Assembly: GCA_026392355.1 (NCBI GenBank) | Contig: JAPLCF010000028.1 | Location: 1-64,000, forward strand | Direction of reading: 5' to 3' | Length of the DNA: 64,000 bases | DNA from: Actinomycetota bacterium | Lineage (GTDB): Bacteria; Actinomycetota; Thermoleophilia; Gaiellales; F1-60-MAGs149 | In this document: piece by piece, positions 33,304 through 42,172 of the stretch | Layout of the letters: every line of letters starts with the position of its first letter | How positions within the stretch are numbered: the first letter of the stretch is position 1 | Made by a program: the position numbers and the translations under genes | The notes under the pieces: model-generated | The model's input: only the letters and a program-made list of their open reading frames with translations | What the model was told of the DNA's origin: nothing | Database searches by the model: none

Positions 33304-35615
33304 GAAAGGGCCGCCATCAGTGCTTCACCAGCCGCGTGCGACGAATTTGTCTTGCGGATTGACTTCGCGGCTGCTTCGCCGATCCGGCGGGCGAATTCCG
33401 CATCCTCGAATACCGCCCGCATGGCATCCGCTGCTGCATTCAAGTCCGGCTCGGCCCAGCGCGCATCTGGAGGGTACGGACCGGCCCCCGAACCAACGGC
33501 GACCAGCTCGTACGGAATCAGGAGGCTGTTTTCAGGCGTCATGAAGTCCATGTTGCCCGAATACCCGGTCGCGATCACGGGCTTCCCTGCGTACATGGCT
33601 TCAGCCATCGTCAGCCCGAGCCCTTCCGAACGGTGCAGCGAGACGTAGCAGTCACAAGCCCACACAAGTCGATCTCTCACATCTTCCGAAACACGCGCGC
33701 TCAGGACCGAGATGTCCGCTCTATCCGCAATCGCAGCGTTGAGCAGGGCGACCAGCTGCGGGTGCTGCTCATCGTTGAGCGTCTTGATCACCAAATGCGC
33801 GCCGCTCTCGAGCGCAAACGCCGTGGTGAACGCAGCCACGACCGCGAGCGGATTCTTGCGCTGCCAAACGCTGTTGAAATCGAAGGAGAAGTAGAACGTG
33901 AATCCATCTGGCCAATCGAACGAGGTAGGCAGGTCGGACGAGAGCAGTGCGGCGCGGGGAGAGATCTGAACGGGAATCGGAATGCGCTTGACTGGCACGG
34001 GCGAAACATCGCGAAGAGCTTCCTCGATGAAAGCGCTGCCCACGAGAACCTGATCAACGTGAGCAAACGCTGCGTGCAGTGACTCCGGAAAGCTATCGAC
34101 CTCCCACCACCACACTGCAGAGACATAAGAGTCCCGGAAGCCGAAATTCTCAAGCGAGAGAGCAAGCCCTTGAAACATGTCGGCGTTAACGCACGCGACG
34201 GTATGCGCGTACGGGAAGCCATGACGCAACTGGAGGTGAGCGAACGACACCACATCCGGGATTTGAGGCGTATGCACCGCTGATGGCGCTACCGGGAGGT
34301 CCACGGCATCGCAGGCGCCGACAAGTCGCCGAGCAATCTCGCCAACGCCCATCGCGGCGGTCAAGTACCCCACGATGTTCACGCCGTCAAGCGACGGCGC
34401 TTCGGCACCGTCGCCCAGTTCTGGCATGACTGTAACGACGTCGCCGAACTCGGATGCCACGCGGGAGTCTACCTTCAGCCAGTGGAGAAACCGCGCCGAT
34501 CCAAGCTTGCTCGTGTCCGGAAAGTTGTGCTGGATGTCCGTGTGGAAAGTCCAGTAGAACGCCTGCGCGATCGTCAGATACTCAAGCCGTGAATCCTTGG
34601 CCTGAACCGATTCGGCGAACCTCGCCTCCCCTGACTCCTCGAACAGCGACCCCTCAAACCCGCTCTCGACCTGGGCCCGATACAAATGCCGCGCAAGCTT
34701 ACCTATCGACCTACCCGACGCCGCACGTCCGAAGGGATACGGATCCTGTGCAAGTGACTCGTAGTCATGGCAGTGCAGCGCGGCGGCGTAGGCGTCGGTG
34801 AACGTCGCGACATCGGTACGCACGCTCAAGTCAATCCGATCCTGATGGCTACTGAGTTCAGAAGGTCGCCGCGGATCGAAGCCGCTGAAGTGCACGAAGC
34901 GAAGATCTGCGCCGTTGACCTTCGGCTGGTCGCCGAATGCATCGAAGTGGCGGGTGGCGAGATTCCAGTAGGCGACGTTGTACCCGGGATGTCGCAAGAT
35001 GCCCACGTTGTCCCACAGCCCCGGAACGAAATCGACATATCGCTGGTCGACGAAGAATCCCTTTGGCGGAGCCACGACGCAATCCCGTCGGAGCCGCTCC
35101 TGCCACCATTCAAGGAATTGGGAGCACTCCTCGGACGGTGAGAGGCCGATGAAGCCAAGGTTGTAGATGCCGGCCAGCAGTAGCGCCTGTTCCGTTGGCG
35201 TGTGTCCATCGACGGGCAAGGCGTCGGTCATGTGCGGCGTAAGCAAGGCCCAGTTGCGCTCCAGCATGTCCTCCAACTCCGTCATGCGCGAAAATACTTG
35301 GATGTCGGGGTCCAAGTACACGACGGAATCGCCGGGGTGTGCCTGCAACACCCAATCCAGCAGCCACGGCTTGACCGCGGTGAGGAACTCGACGGGCGAA
35401 TAGATCCCCTTCATAACGTCAAGTTCGGGAATTGCTAGGTCTTGAAGGTCGACGTGCAAGAACGGCTCATTGGCGTATGACACGCCTGGTCGATTTGGAG
35501 CATCGGCCACGAGCACGTGGAACGCGGACTCCGGATAGTGCTTTTGTAGCGAATCCGCTAGAACGCGAGCCTGCGCGAGATAGTTACGACAGATGATGGT
35601 GCAGAAGGTGAGCAT
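33300..35615 (-). CDS. Fused glycosyltransferase (GT8-like plus GT4), 771 aa
   Basis: The N-terminal domain (about 1-280) is GT-A/GT8-like: MLTFCTIICRNYLAQARVLA, VVYLDPDIQVFSRM (DxD), YNLGFIGLSPSEE and FLEWWQERLRRD, related to the single-domain enzyme at 23991. A helical linker (about 280-400) leads to a GT4 domain (about 405-771): VGYLTAAMGVGEIARRLVGA, SFDFNSVWQRKNPLAVVAAF, YVSLHRSEGLGLTMAEAM, GKPVIATGYSGNMDF. One protein could thus add two different sugars. It is first in the operon 35615 to 31334. A consensus -10 lies about 65 bp upstream. Confidence 0.85.
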   Translation of the reverse strand: MLTFCTIICRNYLAQARVLADSLQKHYPESAFHVLVADAPNRPGVSYANEPFLHVDLQDLAIPELDVMKGIYSPVEFLTAVKPWLLDWVLQAHPGDSVVYLDPDIQVFSRMTELEDMLERNWALLTPHMTDALPVDGHTPTEQALLLAGIYNLGFIGLSPSEECSQFLEWWQERLRRDCVVAPPKGFFVDQRYVDFVPGLWDNVGILRHPGYNVAYWNLATRHFDAFGDQPKVNGADLRFVHFSGFDPRRPSELSSHQDRIDLSVRTDVATFTDAYAAALHCHDYESLAQDPYPFGRAASGRSIGKLARHLYRAQVESGFEGSLFEESGEARFAESVQAKDSRLEYLTIAQAFYWTFHTDIQHNFPDTSKLGSARFLHWLKVDSRVASEFGDVVTVMPELGDGAEAPSLDGVNIVGYLTAAMGVGEIARRLVGACDAVDLPVAPSAVHTPQIPDVVSFAHLQLRHGFPYAHTVACVNADMFQGLALSLENFGFRDSYVSAVWWWEVDSFPESLHAAFAHVDQVLVGSAFIEEALRDVSPVPVKRIPIPVQISPRAALLSSDLPTSFDWPDGFTFYFSFDFNSVWQRKNPLAVVAAFTTAFALESGAHLVIKTLNDEQHPQLVALLNAAIADRADISVLSARVSEDVRDRLVWACDCYVSLHRSEGLGLTMAEAMYAGKPVIATGYSGNMDFMTPENSLLIPYELVAVGSGAGPYPPDARWAEPDLNAAADAMRAVFEDAEFARRIGEAAAKSIRKTNSSHAAGEALMAALS

Positions 35616-35678
35616 GTCTAAGGGGTCACGCGTCGAGCTGCGAGCGGACTACGCACCTGCGCGTCCCTACACATCGCG

Positions 35679-35684
35679 ATTATA
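35679..35684 (-). promoter_or_regulatory. Consensus -10 TATAAT upstream of the fused transferase
   Basis: A perfect TATAAT on the minus strand, rare in this GC-rich sequence, 63 bp before the ATG at 35615. It implies a leader of about 55 bases. No convincing -35. The leader contains a short open frame (MCRDAQVRSPLAARRVTP) ending just before the ATG. Confidence 0.5.
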
Positions 35685-35720
35685 GGCTCGCGTGCACCCC
35701 GAACCTCACGCCTTGCATCG

Positions 35721-37100
35721 CTATCTTCGCTTCATCGGCGGTAGGTGAATCGGCCGTCCGAGCGCCACGAGCCCTGCCTCCTTGAGCCCTTCCGCCAGCG
35801 TCGGGTGCGCCGCGATCGAGTCGGCGACCGTCTCGATCGTCGCCTCCGCGTCGAGCGCAATGACGCCGGCATTGACGATCTCCGTGGCGTTGATGCCCAC
35901 CACGACGACGCCGCGCAGCTCGTCGTACGGCCCGCACCCGGTCTTGTCGGCGTACATCGCAGCACGTGCGATCGCAGCGAACGGGAACGAGCCGGTCTTG
36001 ACCTCGTCGCCGTAGGTCTCGCGCGCCTGGGCCTCGGTTAGGCCGACGGCCGCTACCTCGGGATCGGTGTAGATGCAACGCGGCACGTGGCCCGACATCT
36101 CGACGTGATGCCCGGCGATGTTCTCGGCGGCGACCTCGCCCTCCTTGAAGGCGGAGTGCGCGAGCTGCCAGTAGCCGGCGACATCGCCGACGGCGTAGAT
36201 GTGCGGCTGCCCGGTGCGGCGTGTGCCGTCCGTGCGGATACCGCGCTTCTCGTCGAAGGCCACGCCGATGTCTTCAAGACCGAGGCCCGCCACGTTCGGC
36301 GCACGCCCGGTCGAGACGAGGACGAGATCGCCCTCCACGCTGCCCGCGCCGTCCGCGCCCTCGAAGTGCAGCACGACGCCCGCGCCGGTCTCCTCGACGC
36401 GCGTGGCCTTGGCGCCCAGGTGCATCGCGATGCCGTGCGTCTTGAACGACTTCTCGAGCGTCTTGATCGCGTCGGCATCCTCGTTGGGGATGAGGTGCGG
36501 CATGAACTCGACGATCGTCACCTCGCTGCCGAAGTGGTTGAAGATCGAGGCGAATTCGCAGCCGATGACGCCGCCGCCGAGGACGATCAGGCGCTTGGGC
36601 ACCTCCGCCACGGCGAGCATGCCGGTCGAGTCGACGCACTTGGCGGAATCGATGCCGTCGACGGGCGGGCGCATGGGATGCGAGCCGGTGGCGATGATGG
36701 CGCTCTTGAAGTGCACCTCCTCACCGCCCTCGACGACGATCGTGTTCGGGGTCGAGAAGCGACCCTTGCCGTTGACGACGGTGACGCCGTTGGCCTTCAA
36801 CAGGCCGCCGACACCGGTGACGAGTCCCGTGACGATCGTCTCCTTGTTCTTCTGGACCTGGTCGAAGTCGAGCGAAGCGCCAGAGACCGCGACACCGAGG
36901 TGCGAGAACGTCTCGGTAGCATCCTTCATGGCGTGCGCCGACTGGACCCAGGCCTTCGTCGGAATACACCCGACGTTGAGACAGGTACCTCCGAGATTGC
37001 CCTGCTCGATCAGCGCGACCGAAAGACCGAGCTGCGCCGCCCGGATCGCCGCCGGATAGCCACCGGGTCCACCACCGAGCACCGCAACGTCAACATCCAT
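35721..37100 (-). CDS. lpdA: Dihydrolipoyl dehydrogenase (E3)
   Basis: 459 residues. FAD-binding VAVLGGGPGGYPAAIRAAQLG, the redox-active disulfide in GGTCLNVGCIPTK, NAD-binding VLGGGVIGCEFASIF, and a dimerisation domain ending in HPTLAEGLKEAG, with the catalytic His-Glu pair. It reoxidises the lipoyl groups of 2-oxo acid dehydrogenases and probably serves the pdh operon 6 kb away, from which it is separated by glycosyltransferases. AGGAG lies about 11 bases before the ATG. Confidence 0.95.
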   Translation of the reverse strand: MDVDVAVLGGGPGGYPAAIRAAQLGLSVALIEQGNLGGTCLNVGCIPTKAWVQSAHAMKDATETFSHLGVAVSGASLDFDQVQKNKETIVTGLVTGVGGLLKANGVTVVNGKGRFSTPNTIVVEGGEEVHFKSAIIATGSHPMRPPVDGIDSAKCVDSTGMLAVAEVPKRLIVLGGGVIGCEFASIFNHFGSEVTIVEFMPHLIPNEDADAIKTLEKSFKTHGIAMHLGAKATRVEETGAGVVLHFEGADGAGSVEGDLVLVSTGRAPNVAGLGLEDIGVAFDEKRGIRTDGTRRTGQPHIYAVGDVAGYWQLAHSAFKEGEVAAENIAGHHVEMSGHVPRCIYTDPEVAAVGLTEAQARETYGDEVKTGSFPFAAIARAAMYADKTGCGPYDELRGVVVVGINATEIVNAGVIALDAEATIETVADSIAAHPTLAEGLKEAGLVALGRPIHLPPMKRR

Positions 37101-37198
37101 CGGAAGTTCCGACTCCTATTTGAGTTTCCCCGCCGGTCTAAGTCGACCGGCGTCCCTTGCAGGCAGTCTACCCCGACCGTCGCGCGAGTCGAATGACG

Positions 37199-37654
37199 CT
37201 ACGCGGCGCCGGTGCGCATGCGATTGATCGTCGCCAGCAACTCGGCCGTATCGACCTCGTCAAGCTCCGAATGCCCACCAGACCGGATCGTCAGCGACGC
37301 CCAAGCCATCAGGTCGCGCATCGAGATCATCCCCACCACGCGCCCGTCCTTGACGACCGGCAGGTGCCGAAACTTGCCGTCGACCATGATCGCCATCGCC
37401 TCGGGCACGGCCGTCGATGGAGACGCGGCGAGCACGTCACGCGTCATGCGCTCTTGCACCAGCTGATCCGGCGAGCCGCCGTCCCGGAACACGCGCAGCA
37501 GGTCGCGCTCGGAGATCATGCCGACCAGCGCCTCGTTCTCGACCACGGCGGCTGCGCCGGTGTCGACGTCGATCATGCGACGTGAGGCATCAGCCAGCGT
37601 GGCGGTCGGCTTCACGATGGCGAACGTCGTGGCCATGATCTCTGCGAGGTCCAT
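37199..37654 (-). CDS. CBS-domain-pair protein
   Basis: 151 residues forming two CBS motifs (about 1-60 and 70-128): [32 protein letters not shown], then [19 protein letters not shown] and [13 protein letters not shown]. Such pairs bind adenine nucleotides and act as regulatory modules. No fused catalytic domain. TAGGAT 6 bases before the ATG suggests a leaderless message. Confidence 0.88.
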   Translation of the reverse strand: MDLAEIMATTFAIVKPTATLADASRRMIDVDTGAAAVVENEALVGMISERDLLRVFRDGGSPDQLVQERMTRDVLAASPSTAVPEAMAIMVDGKFRHLPVVKDGRVVGMISMRDLMAWASLTIRSGGHSELDEVDTAELLATINRMRTGAA

Positions 37655-37660
37655 AGCGTA

Positions 37661-37666
37661 ATCCTA
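37661..37666 (-). promoter_or_regulatory. Putative -10 box TAGGAT, leaderless start
   Basis: On the minus strand TAGGAT is followed by 6 bases and the ATG at 37654 of the CBS gene. Confidence 0.4.
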
Positions 37667-37714
37667 GGCGGCCCACACACTGGCCGCGAGGCACAACGCC
37701 GTTACCGCATTCGC

Positions 37715-37720
37715 TACCTT
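37715..37720 (+). promoter_or_regulatory. Putative -10 box TACCTT, leaderless start
   Basis: TACCTT ends 6 bases before the ATG at 37727, with no Shine-Dalgarno. Confidence 0.4.
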
Positions 37721-37726
37721 CCCGGT

Positions 37727-38428
37727 ATGGAGTCCCGCCTCAGTTTGGTGATACCCGCTTTCAATGAAACGGGGACGATCGAGCTAGCTCTCGAGCGTGT
37801 TCTCGCACAGCCCTTCGTTTGCGAGGTCATCATCGTCGATGACGGATCTACCGACGGTACGCGAGACGTTCTCGAGGCAATCGACGACCCGCGGGTGCGC
37901 GTCATCTTCCACGAAACCAACCAAGGCAAGGGTGCCGCACTCCACACCGGCTTTCGTCATGCGACGGCCGACTTCGTCGGGGTGCAGGATGCCGACCTTG
38001 AGTACGACCCGGCTGACTTGGCACGGCTGCTGAAACCACTCGTGGAGGGCCGCGCTGACGTCGTGTACGGGTCGCGCTTCGCATCGGGTGATGAGCATCG
38101 GGTGCTGTACTTCTGGCACAGCATCGGCAACAAGGTCCTGACACTGGCCTCGAACATGGTCACGGACCTCAACCTCACCGATATGGAGACCTGTTACAAG
38201 GTTTTCCGCCGCGAGGTCATCCAAAGCCTGGACTTGGAGGAGACCCGCTTCGGCTTTGAACCCGAGGTGACCGCAAAGGTCGCAGCCCAGAACCTGAGGA
38301 TCTACGAGGTGGGCATCTCCTACAGCGGACGCACGTATGACGAGGGCAAGAAGATCGGCTGGAAGGACGGCGTCCGCGCGCTGTATTGCATCGGCAAGTA
38401 CGGCGTCAAGACCCGTCGTCGACGATGA
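37727..38428 (+). CDS. GT2 enzyme, polyprenyl-phosphate sugar synthase type (DPM1-like)
   Basis: 233 residues. [53 protein letters not shown] (DxD), VYGSRF and [11 protein letters not shown] are the blocks of dolichol- or polyprenyl-phosphate mannose/glucose synthases. No C-terminal membrane spans, so it would be peripheral. It likely charges a polyprenyl phosphate with a sugar used outside the membrane by the next gene, a multi-span protein beginning 19 bp downstream. Confidence 0.88.
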   Translation: MESRLSLVIPAFNETGTIELALERVLAQPFVCEVIIVDDGSTDGTRDVLEAIDDPRVRVIFHETNQGKGAALHTGFRHATADFVGVQDADLEYDPADLARLLKPLVEGRADVVYGSRFASGDEHRVLYFWHSIGNKVLTLASNMVTDLNLTDMETCYKVFRREVIQSLDLEETRFGFEPEVTAKVAAQNLRIYEVGISYSGRTYDEGKKIGWKDGVRALYCIGKYGVKTRRRR

Positions 38429-38447
38429 GCAAATCATCAGCGCTGAC

Positions 38448-39887
38448 GTGAACAACGTGTCCAAAGCCGTTGAGGAGCGCCGGTATTCACGGCTTGGCAC
38501 CCTGGTGGTATTTGTCGTCGTGGCGGCTACCTGCTTCTCGTTGTGCGTGGCGACGAGCGCCTATCTCTACCGGACCGACCGTGCAGCGCAGGCCTGGGGC
38601 GCCGTGACGTGGGCCCCCTCCTACGCCGGAATCGTGCGTAGCGACGGCATGGGCTACCTCGCATGGTCGTACGCGATCGAAACGGGCGACCTCTGTTTCG
38701 CGCCCTACATCCAGGAAACGGTGGCCTATCAGCCGCAGGCTGCTTCCGGTTTCCACCTGGCAACTGGAGACGGGTGCTTCGTTCCGCAGTACACACTTGG
38801 CCAAGGCGCAGTGTGGTCGCTACCGATCGCCGCTTTCCGGTGGCTCTACGGCCAGCGCGACTCGACGATGCCACAGCAGTGGGTATCCAAGAGCTCCGGA
38901 CTCGGAATCATCACCGGCTCAGCGGCGGTGGCCTCGATCGGACTGGCGGCTCTCGTCATCGCCTTCCGACGCCGAACCGGCCTACGGATAGCCCTGCTTG
39001 CCCCTGTCGCGGCGTTCGTCGGCATGTACGGATTCCACTACGCCACGTTCGACGCCCAGTTCTCGCATGCGACCTCCTTCGGCCTCTTCGGCATGCTTGT
39101 AGCGCTGGCACCGGCACTTCGTCGAGCACTCCTGCACAATCAACGGCGCACAGCGGTAGCGCTGGCCTTCGCGATCGGAGTCGATAGTGCGCTGATCGGC
39201 CTCGTACGTTTGCCGAATCTCGCCGTCGTGGCGGTGTTCATGGCCACGCTGCTCTGGCGACCCACCATCGACGCGCTTCGGGCGAGACGGGGGCTCTCAC
39301 CGACACCTGCGACAGTCGCGGCTGCTCTTGGCACACTCGCAGTCGTTGCCCTCGCCGTTCTCGCCGTGCAGCCGATCGCATGGTTTCGCGCCACCGGTGC
39401 GTGGTTCCCCCAGACCTATGTAGGACAGGGGTTCACAATCGGGACCTCCACGCCGAAGATCCTCCTGAACATCCTTCTGGATCCGACCTGGCACGGAGCC
39501 ATTCCCTGGTCACCGATCATCATCGTCGCCGCGGTCGGGTTTATCTGGGGATATCGGGTCTTCGGCGTTCAGGCCCTCGGGGCCATGTTGGCGATCGGGA
39601 CGATGCTGCTCACCGCAGCCACTTGGACGTTCCCCACGGGCGCCGGCGGGCTGGGCCTTCGGTTCCTGATCGATGTCTCTCCGTTTATCGCCATCGGTGT
39701 TGCCTCGTTCCTCGTTCAGGCCCGGCGCAGAGGGCCCAAACATGCACGAGTGGCAACCCTTCTCGTCATCATCTGCATCGCGTGGAGTGCATCGGCCATG
39801 CTCGGCTACTGGGACGCCCGGTTCGCGATCACCGGGGCACCTGCAGGAGAACTGCTTGAGGTCGTCACCACGCCGCGGCTTCCCTGA
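38448..39887 (+). CDS. Multi-span membrane protein, probable polyprenyl-phosphate-sugar transferase
   Basis: 479 residues from GTG 38448. About ten hydrophobic segments, an early conserved-looking extracytoplasmic stretch (GIVRSDGMGYLAWSYAIETGD, taken in parts) with acidic residues between the first two spans, and no cytoplasmic domain. This matches the GT-C architecture (first loop with acidic catalytic residues), although no family was recognised for sure. It directly follows a DPM1-like synthase, the usual partner of such enzymes. Confidence 0.65.
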   Translation: MNNVSKAVEERRYSRLGTLVVFVVVAATCFSLCVATSAYLYRTDRAAQAWGAVTWAPSYAGIVRSDGMGYLAWSYAIETGDLCFAPYIQETVAYQPQAASGFHLATGDGCFVPQYTLGQGAVWSLPIAAFRWLYGQRDSTMPQQWVSKSSGLGIITGSAAVASIGLAALVIAFRRRTGLRIALLAPVAAFVGMYGFHYATFDAQFSHATSFGLFGMLVALAPALRRALLHNQRRTAVALAFAIGVDSALIGLVRLPNLAVVAVFMATLLWRPTIDALRARRGLSPTPATVAAALGTLAVVALAVLAVQPIAWFRATGAWFPQTYVGQGFTIGTSTPKILLNILLDPTWHGAIPWSPIIIVAAVGFIWGYRVFGVQALGAMLAIGTMLLTAATWTFPTGAGGLGLRFLIDVSPFIAIGVASFLVQARRRGPKHARVATLLVIICIAWSASAMLGYWDARFAITGAPAGELLEVVTTPRLP

Positions 39888-39900
39888 GCCGCCAATCCTG

Positions 39901-41022
39901 CTATCGACGCGTTGTCAGTGCGAGCACATCGGCGAAGTCCTCGCCCGAGCGACTCCACGGCCTCAGCGTCGGGTGATCTCGCACAAGATGGCTCGCTCCA
40001 TCGCGCCCCCGTTTGAGAATGGCAGCGATGGCACGTGCCAGTCCGTCGGGATCGAGTGGCGAGAAACGACCGACCGCCGGGCCTGCGGCCTCGTCGAGTG
40101 ACGCATCCGCGCTCACGAGTACGGGCGTGCCCGCGGCCATCGCCTCAGTCACCGGCATGCCGTAGCCCTCGAACAGGCTCGGGAACACCAGCGCAGACGC
40201 GCCGGCGACGATCCCCGGTAGCTCGACATCGCTGACGAATCCGAGCAGCGTCGTCCGTGCCTCGATCCCCTGCTCCCGGATGCGCCGGCGAATTCGCTCG
40301 GCATCGCGATCGGGCGAGCCAACGATCACCAGCTGCACCTCGGAGTTGCGCTTCGCCACCACCGCGAACGCATCGATCAGTACACCGAGGTTCTTGCGCT
40401 CGTTGAGCGTGCCGACGGCGAGCACGTACGGCGCACCACCGAGGATGGCCGGTGGTGCCGGCTTGGCGTCGAAGAACGCCTCGTCCACGCCGGGGTAGAC
40501 GATCGAGATGCGCTCGCGGTCGACGCCGAGCTCGCGCACCACGTCATTCGCCGTCGCCTCGGAGATGCAGACGATGCGATCGGCTCGCTGCTTGAGGGAG
40601 TTGAGTGTACGCAAGTGGAAGCGCCGCGTCTGCTCGTCGACCCACTCGGGGTGCAAGAGCGGGCCGAGGTCGTAGACGATCGAGATGCGCTTGCCGCTGG
40701 CCTGCCGGGGGTGAAACCACTCTGAATCGACGAAGGCATCGACCTTGCCAGTGATCGCCTCAAGGGTCGGGAACGGCGCCGACGAGATGCCCCGGCGCAG
40801 GAAGCGCGCACCCGGCACCTTGATGTGGCGGTGCTTGACGTTGGGCGGCAACTCGCCGATCGAGGCGCGCAGGCGCGCCGTGCCCTCACCACCGGCGAAC
40901 GAGACGGCGACGAACTCCCAGTCGGGGCGCGCCCGTGCGGTGGCGTAGAGCGTCTCCCGCGTGTAGCGGCCGATGCCGGTAGCGGGCATGCAGAGCGTGG
41001 TGAGGTCCCAGCCGACGCGCAT
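39901..41022 (-). CDS. GT4 glycosyltransferase, mannosyltransferase-like
   Basis: 373 residues from ATG 41022. MRVGWDLTTLCMPATGIGRYTRET at the start (the GIGRY loop of many mannosyl- and rhamnosyltransferases), RISIVYDLGPLLHPEWV, CISEATANDVV, VLAVGTLNERKNLGVLI and VFPSLFEGYGMPVTEAMAAG with the E-x(7)-E site. It is a close paralogue of the gene just upstream, with which it overlaps by one base (TGATG). Confidence 0.88.
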   Translation of the reverse strand: MRVGWDLTTLCMPATGIGRYTRETLYATARARPDWEFVAVSFAGGEGTARLRASIGELPPNVKHRHIKVPGARFLRRGISSAPFPTLEAITGKVDAFVDSEWFHPRQASGKRISIVYDLGPLLHPEWVDEQTRRFHLRTLNSLKQRADRIVCISEATANDVVRELGVDRERISIVYPGVDEAFFDAKPAPPAILGGAPYVLAVGTLNERKNLGVLIDAFAVVAKRNSEVQLVIVGSPDRDAERIRRRIREQGIEARTTLLGFVSDVELPGIVAGASALVFPSLFEGYGMPVTEAMAAGTPVLVSADASLDEAAGPAVGRFSPLDPDGLARAIAAILKRGRDGASHLVRDHPTLRPWSRSGEDFADVLALTTRR

Positions 41023-42146
41023 CAGGACACCGTCTCCTCGATCGCCTTGGCAATCTCCTCGCCCGCAGCTGCCCACGTGAACAGCGCGGCGTGGGCGCGG
41101 CCGCGGGCGACGAGGTCGCTCGCGCGTGCGGTGTCGTCGAGAACGCTACTGATGCTCGCTGCCATCGCCGCGACATCGAGCGGATCGAAGCGCACGGCTG
41201 CGTCGCCGCAGGCCTCGTCGAGCGAGGCATGGGCGCTCGCTGCCACCGGCACGCCGACGGACATCGCCTCGACGACCGGCATGCCGAAGCCCTCGTAGAG
41301 GCTCGGGAAGACCAGCAGCCGGGCGGCGGCGACGATACCGGCGAGCTCGTGGTCGGAGACGTAGCCGAGTCGGTGCACGCGATCGCCGACGCCGAGGCGA
41401 TCGACCGTCTCGCGGATCGCGGGCTCATCGGCGTCAGCGGCGCCGACGACGACCAAGTCGAGGTCGGCCTGCTCTCCTGCGACAAGGGCGAACGCCTCGA
41501 GCATCCGCAGCAGGTTCTTGCGGGCATTGGTCGTGCCGACGACGACGATGTACGGGCGTTCACCGACGATGGCGGGCGCAGACGGCACGGCGTGCCGGTA
41601 CTCCTCGCCCACGCCGGGGTAGGCGATCGAGATTCGCTCGGAGGCAATACCGAGGCGCTCGACCAGATCGCGCTTGGTCACCTCTGAGATCGAGATGATC
41701 CGATCGGCGCGGTCGCTGACCTGTTTGAGCGAGCGCAGATGGGCCTTACGCGTGCGCGGCGAGACCCACTCAGGGAACAGCAGCGGAATCACGTCGTACA
41801 CAATCGCGAGTCGTACGCCGCCTTTCTGGCGCGGCCGAAACCACTCCGAATCGATGAACGCGTCGACATCGCCAGAGAACCGCTCGAGGCTGCGCACACC
41901 GAGGTCAGTGGCCAGCCGACGTGTGAACCAGGCGGGGCTCTTGGCGGTCGGCCGTAGCGTGACGTTGGAGGGCATGCCGGCTAACGAGGCTTTGATGCGG
42001 TCGATGCCCTCCTGCTCGGCGACGGCAACTGCGCGGATGTCCCAGTCGGGCCGGGCACGTGCCATCGCGTCAAGCGAGCCGCGGATGTACCGCCCGATGC
42101 CCGTCGGGGGGACGCTCAGCGGAGTTGCTTCCCAGGCGACGCGCAC
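41022..42146 (-). CDS. GT4 glycosyltransferase, paralogue of the next gene
   Basis: 374 residues from GTG 42146. Block by block it matches the gene at 39901: MRVAWEATPLSVPPTGIGRY, RLAIVYDVIPLLFPEWV, SISEVTKRDLV, IVVVGTTNARKNLLRML and VFPSLYEGFGMPVVEAMSVG. The pair looks like a tandem duplication, probably making two successive linkages. It starts 26 bp after pdhC ends and may be read through from the pdh operon. Confidence 0.88.
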   Translation of the reverse strand: MRVAWEATPLSVPPTGIGRYIRGSLDAMARARPDWDIRAVAVAEQEGIDRIKASLAGMPSNVTLRPTAKSPAWFTRRLATDLGVRSLERFSGDVDAFIDSEWFRPRQKGGVRLAIVYDVIPLLFPEWVSPRTRKAHLRSLKQVSDRADRIISISEVTKRDLVERLGIASERISIAYPGVGEEYRHAVPSAPAIVGERPYIVVVGTTNARKNLLRMLEAFALVAGEQADLDLVVVGAADADEPAIRETVDRLGVGDRVHRLGYVSDHELAGIVAAARLLVFPSLYEGFGMPVVEAMSVGVPVAASAHASLDEACGDAAVRFDPLDVAAMAASISSVLDDTARASDLVARGRAHAALFTWAAAGEEIAKAIEETVS

Positions 42147-42172
42147 GCCCTAATGATGCGCGAGCCGTCGGC

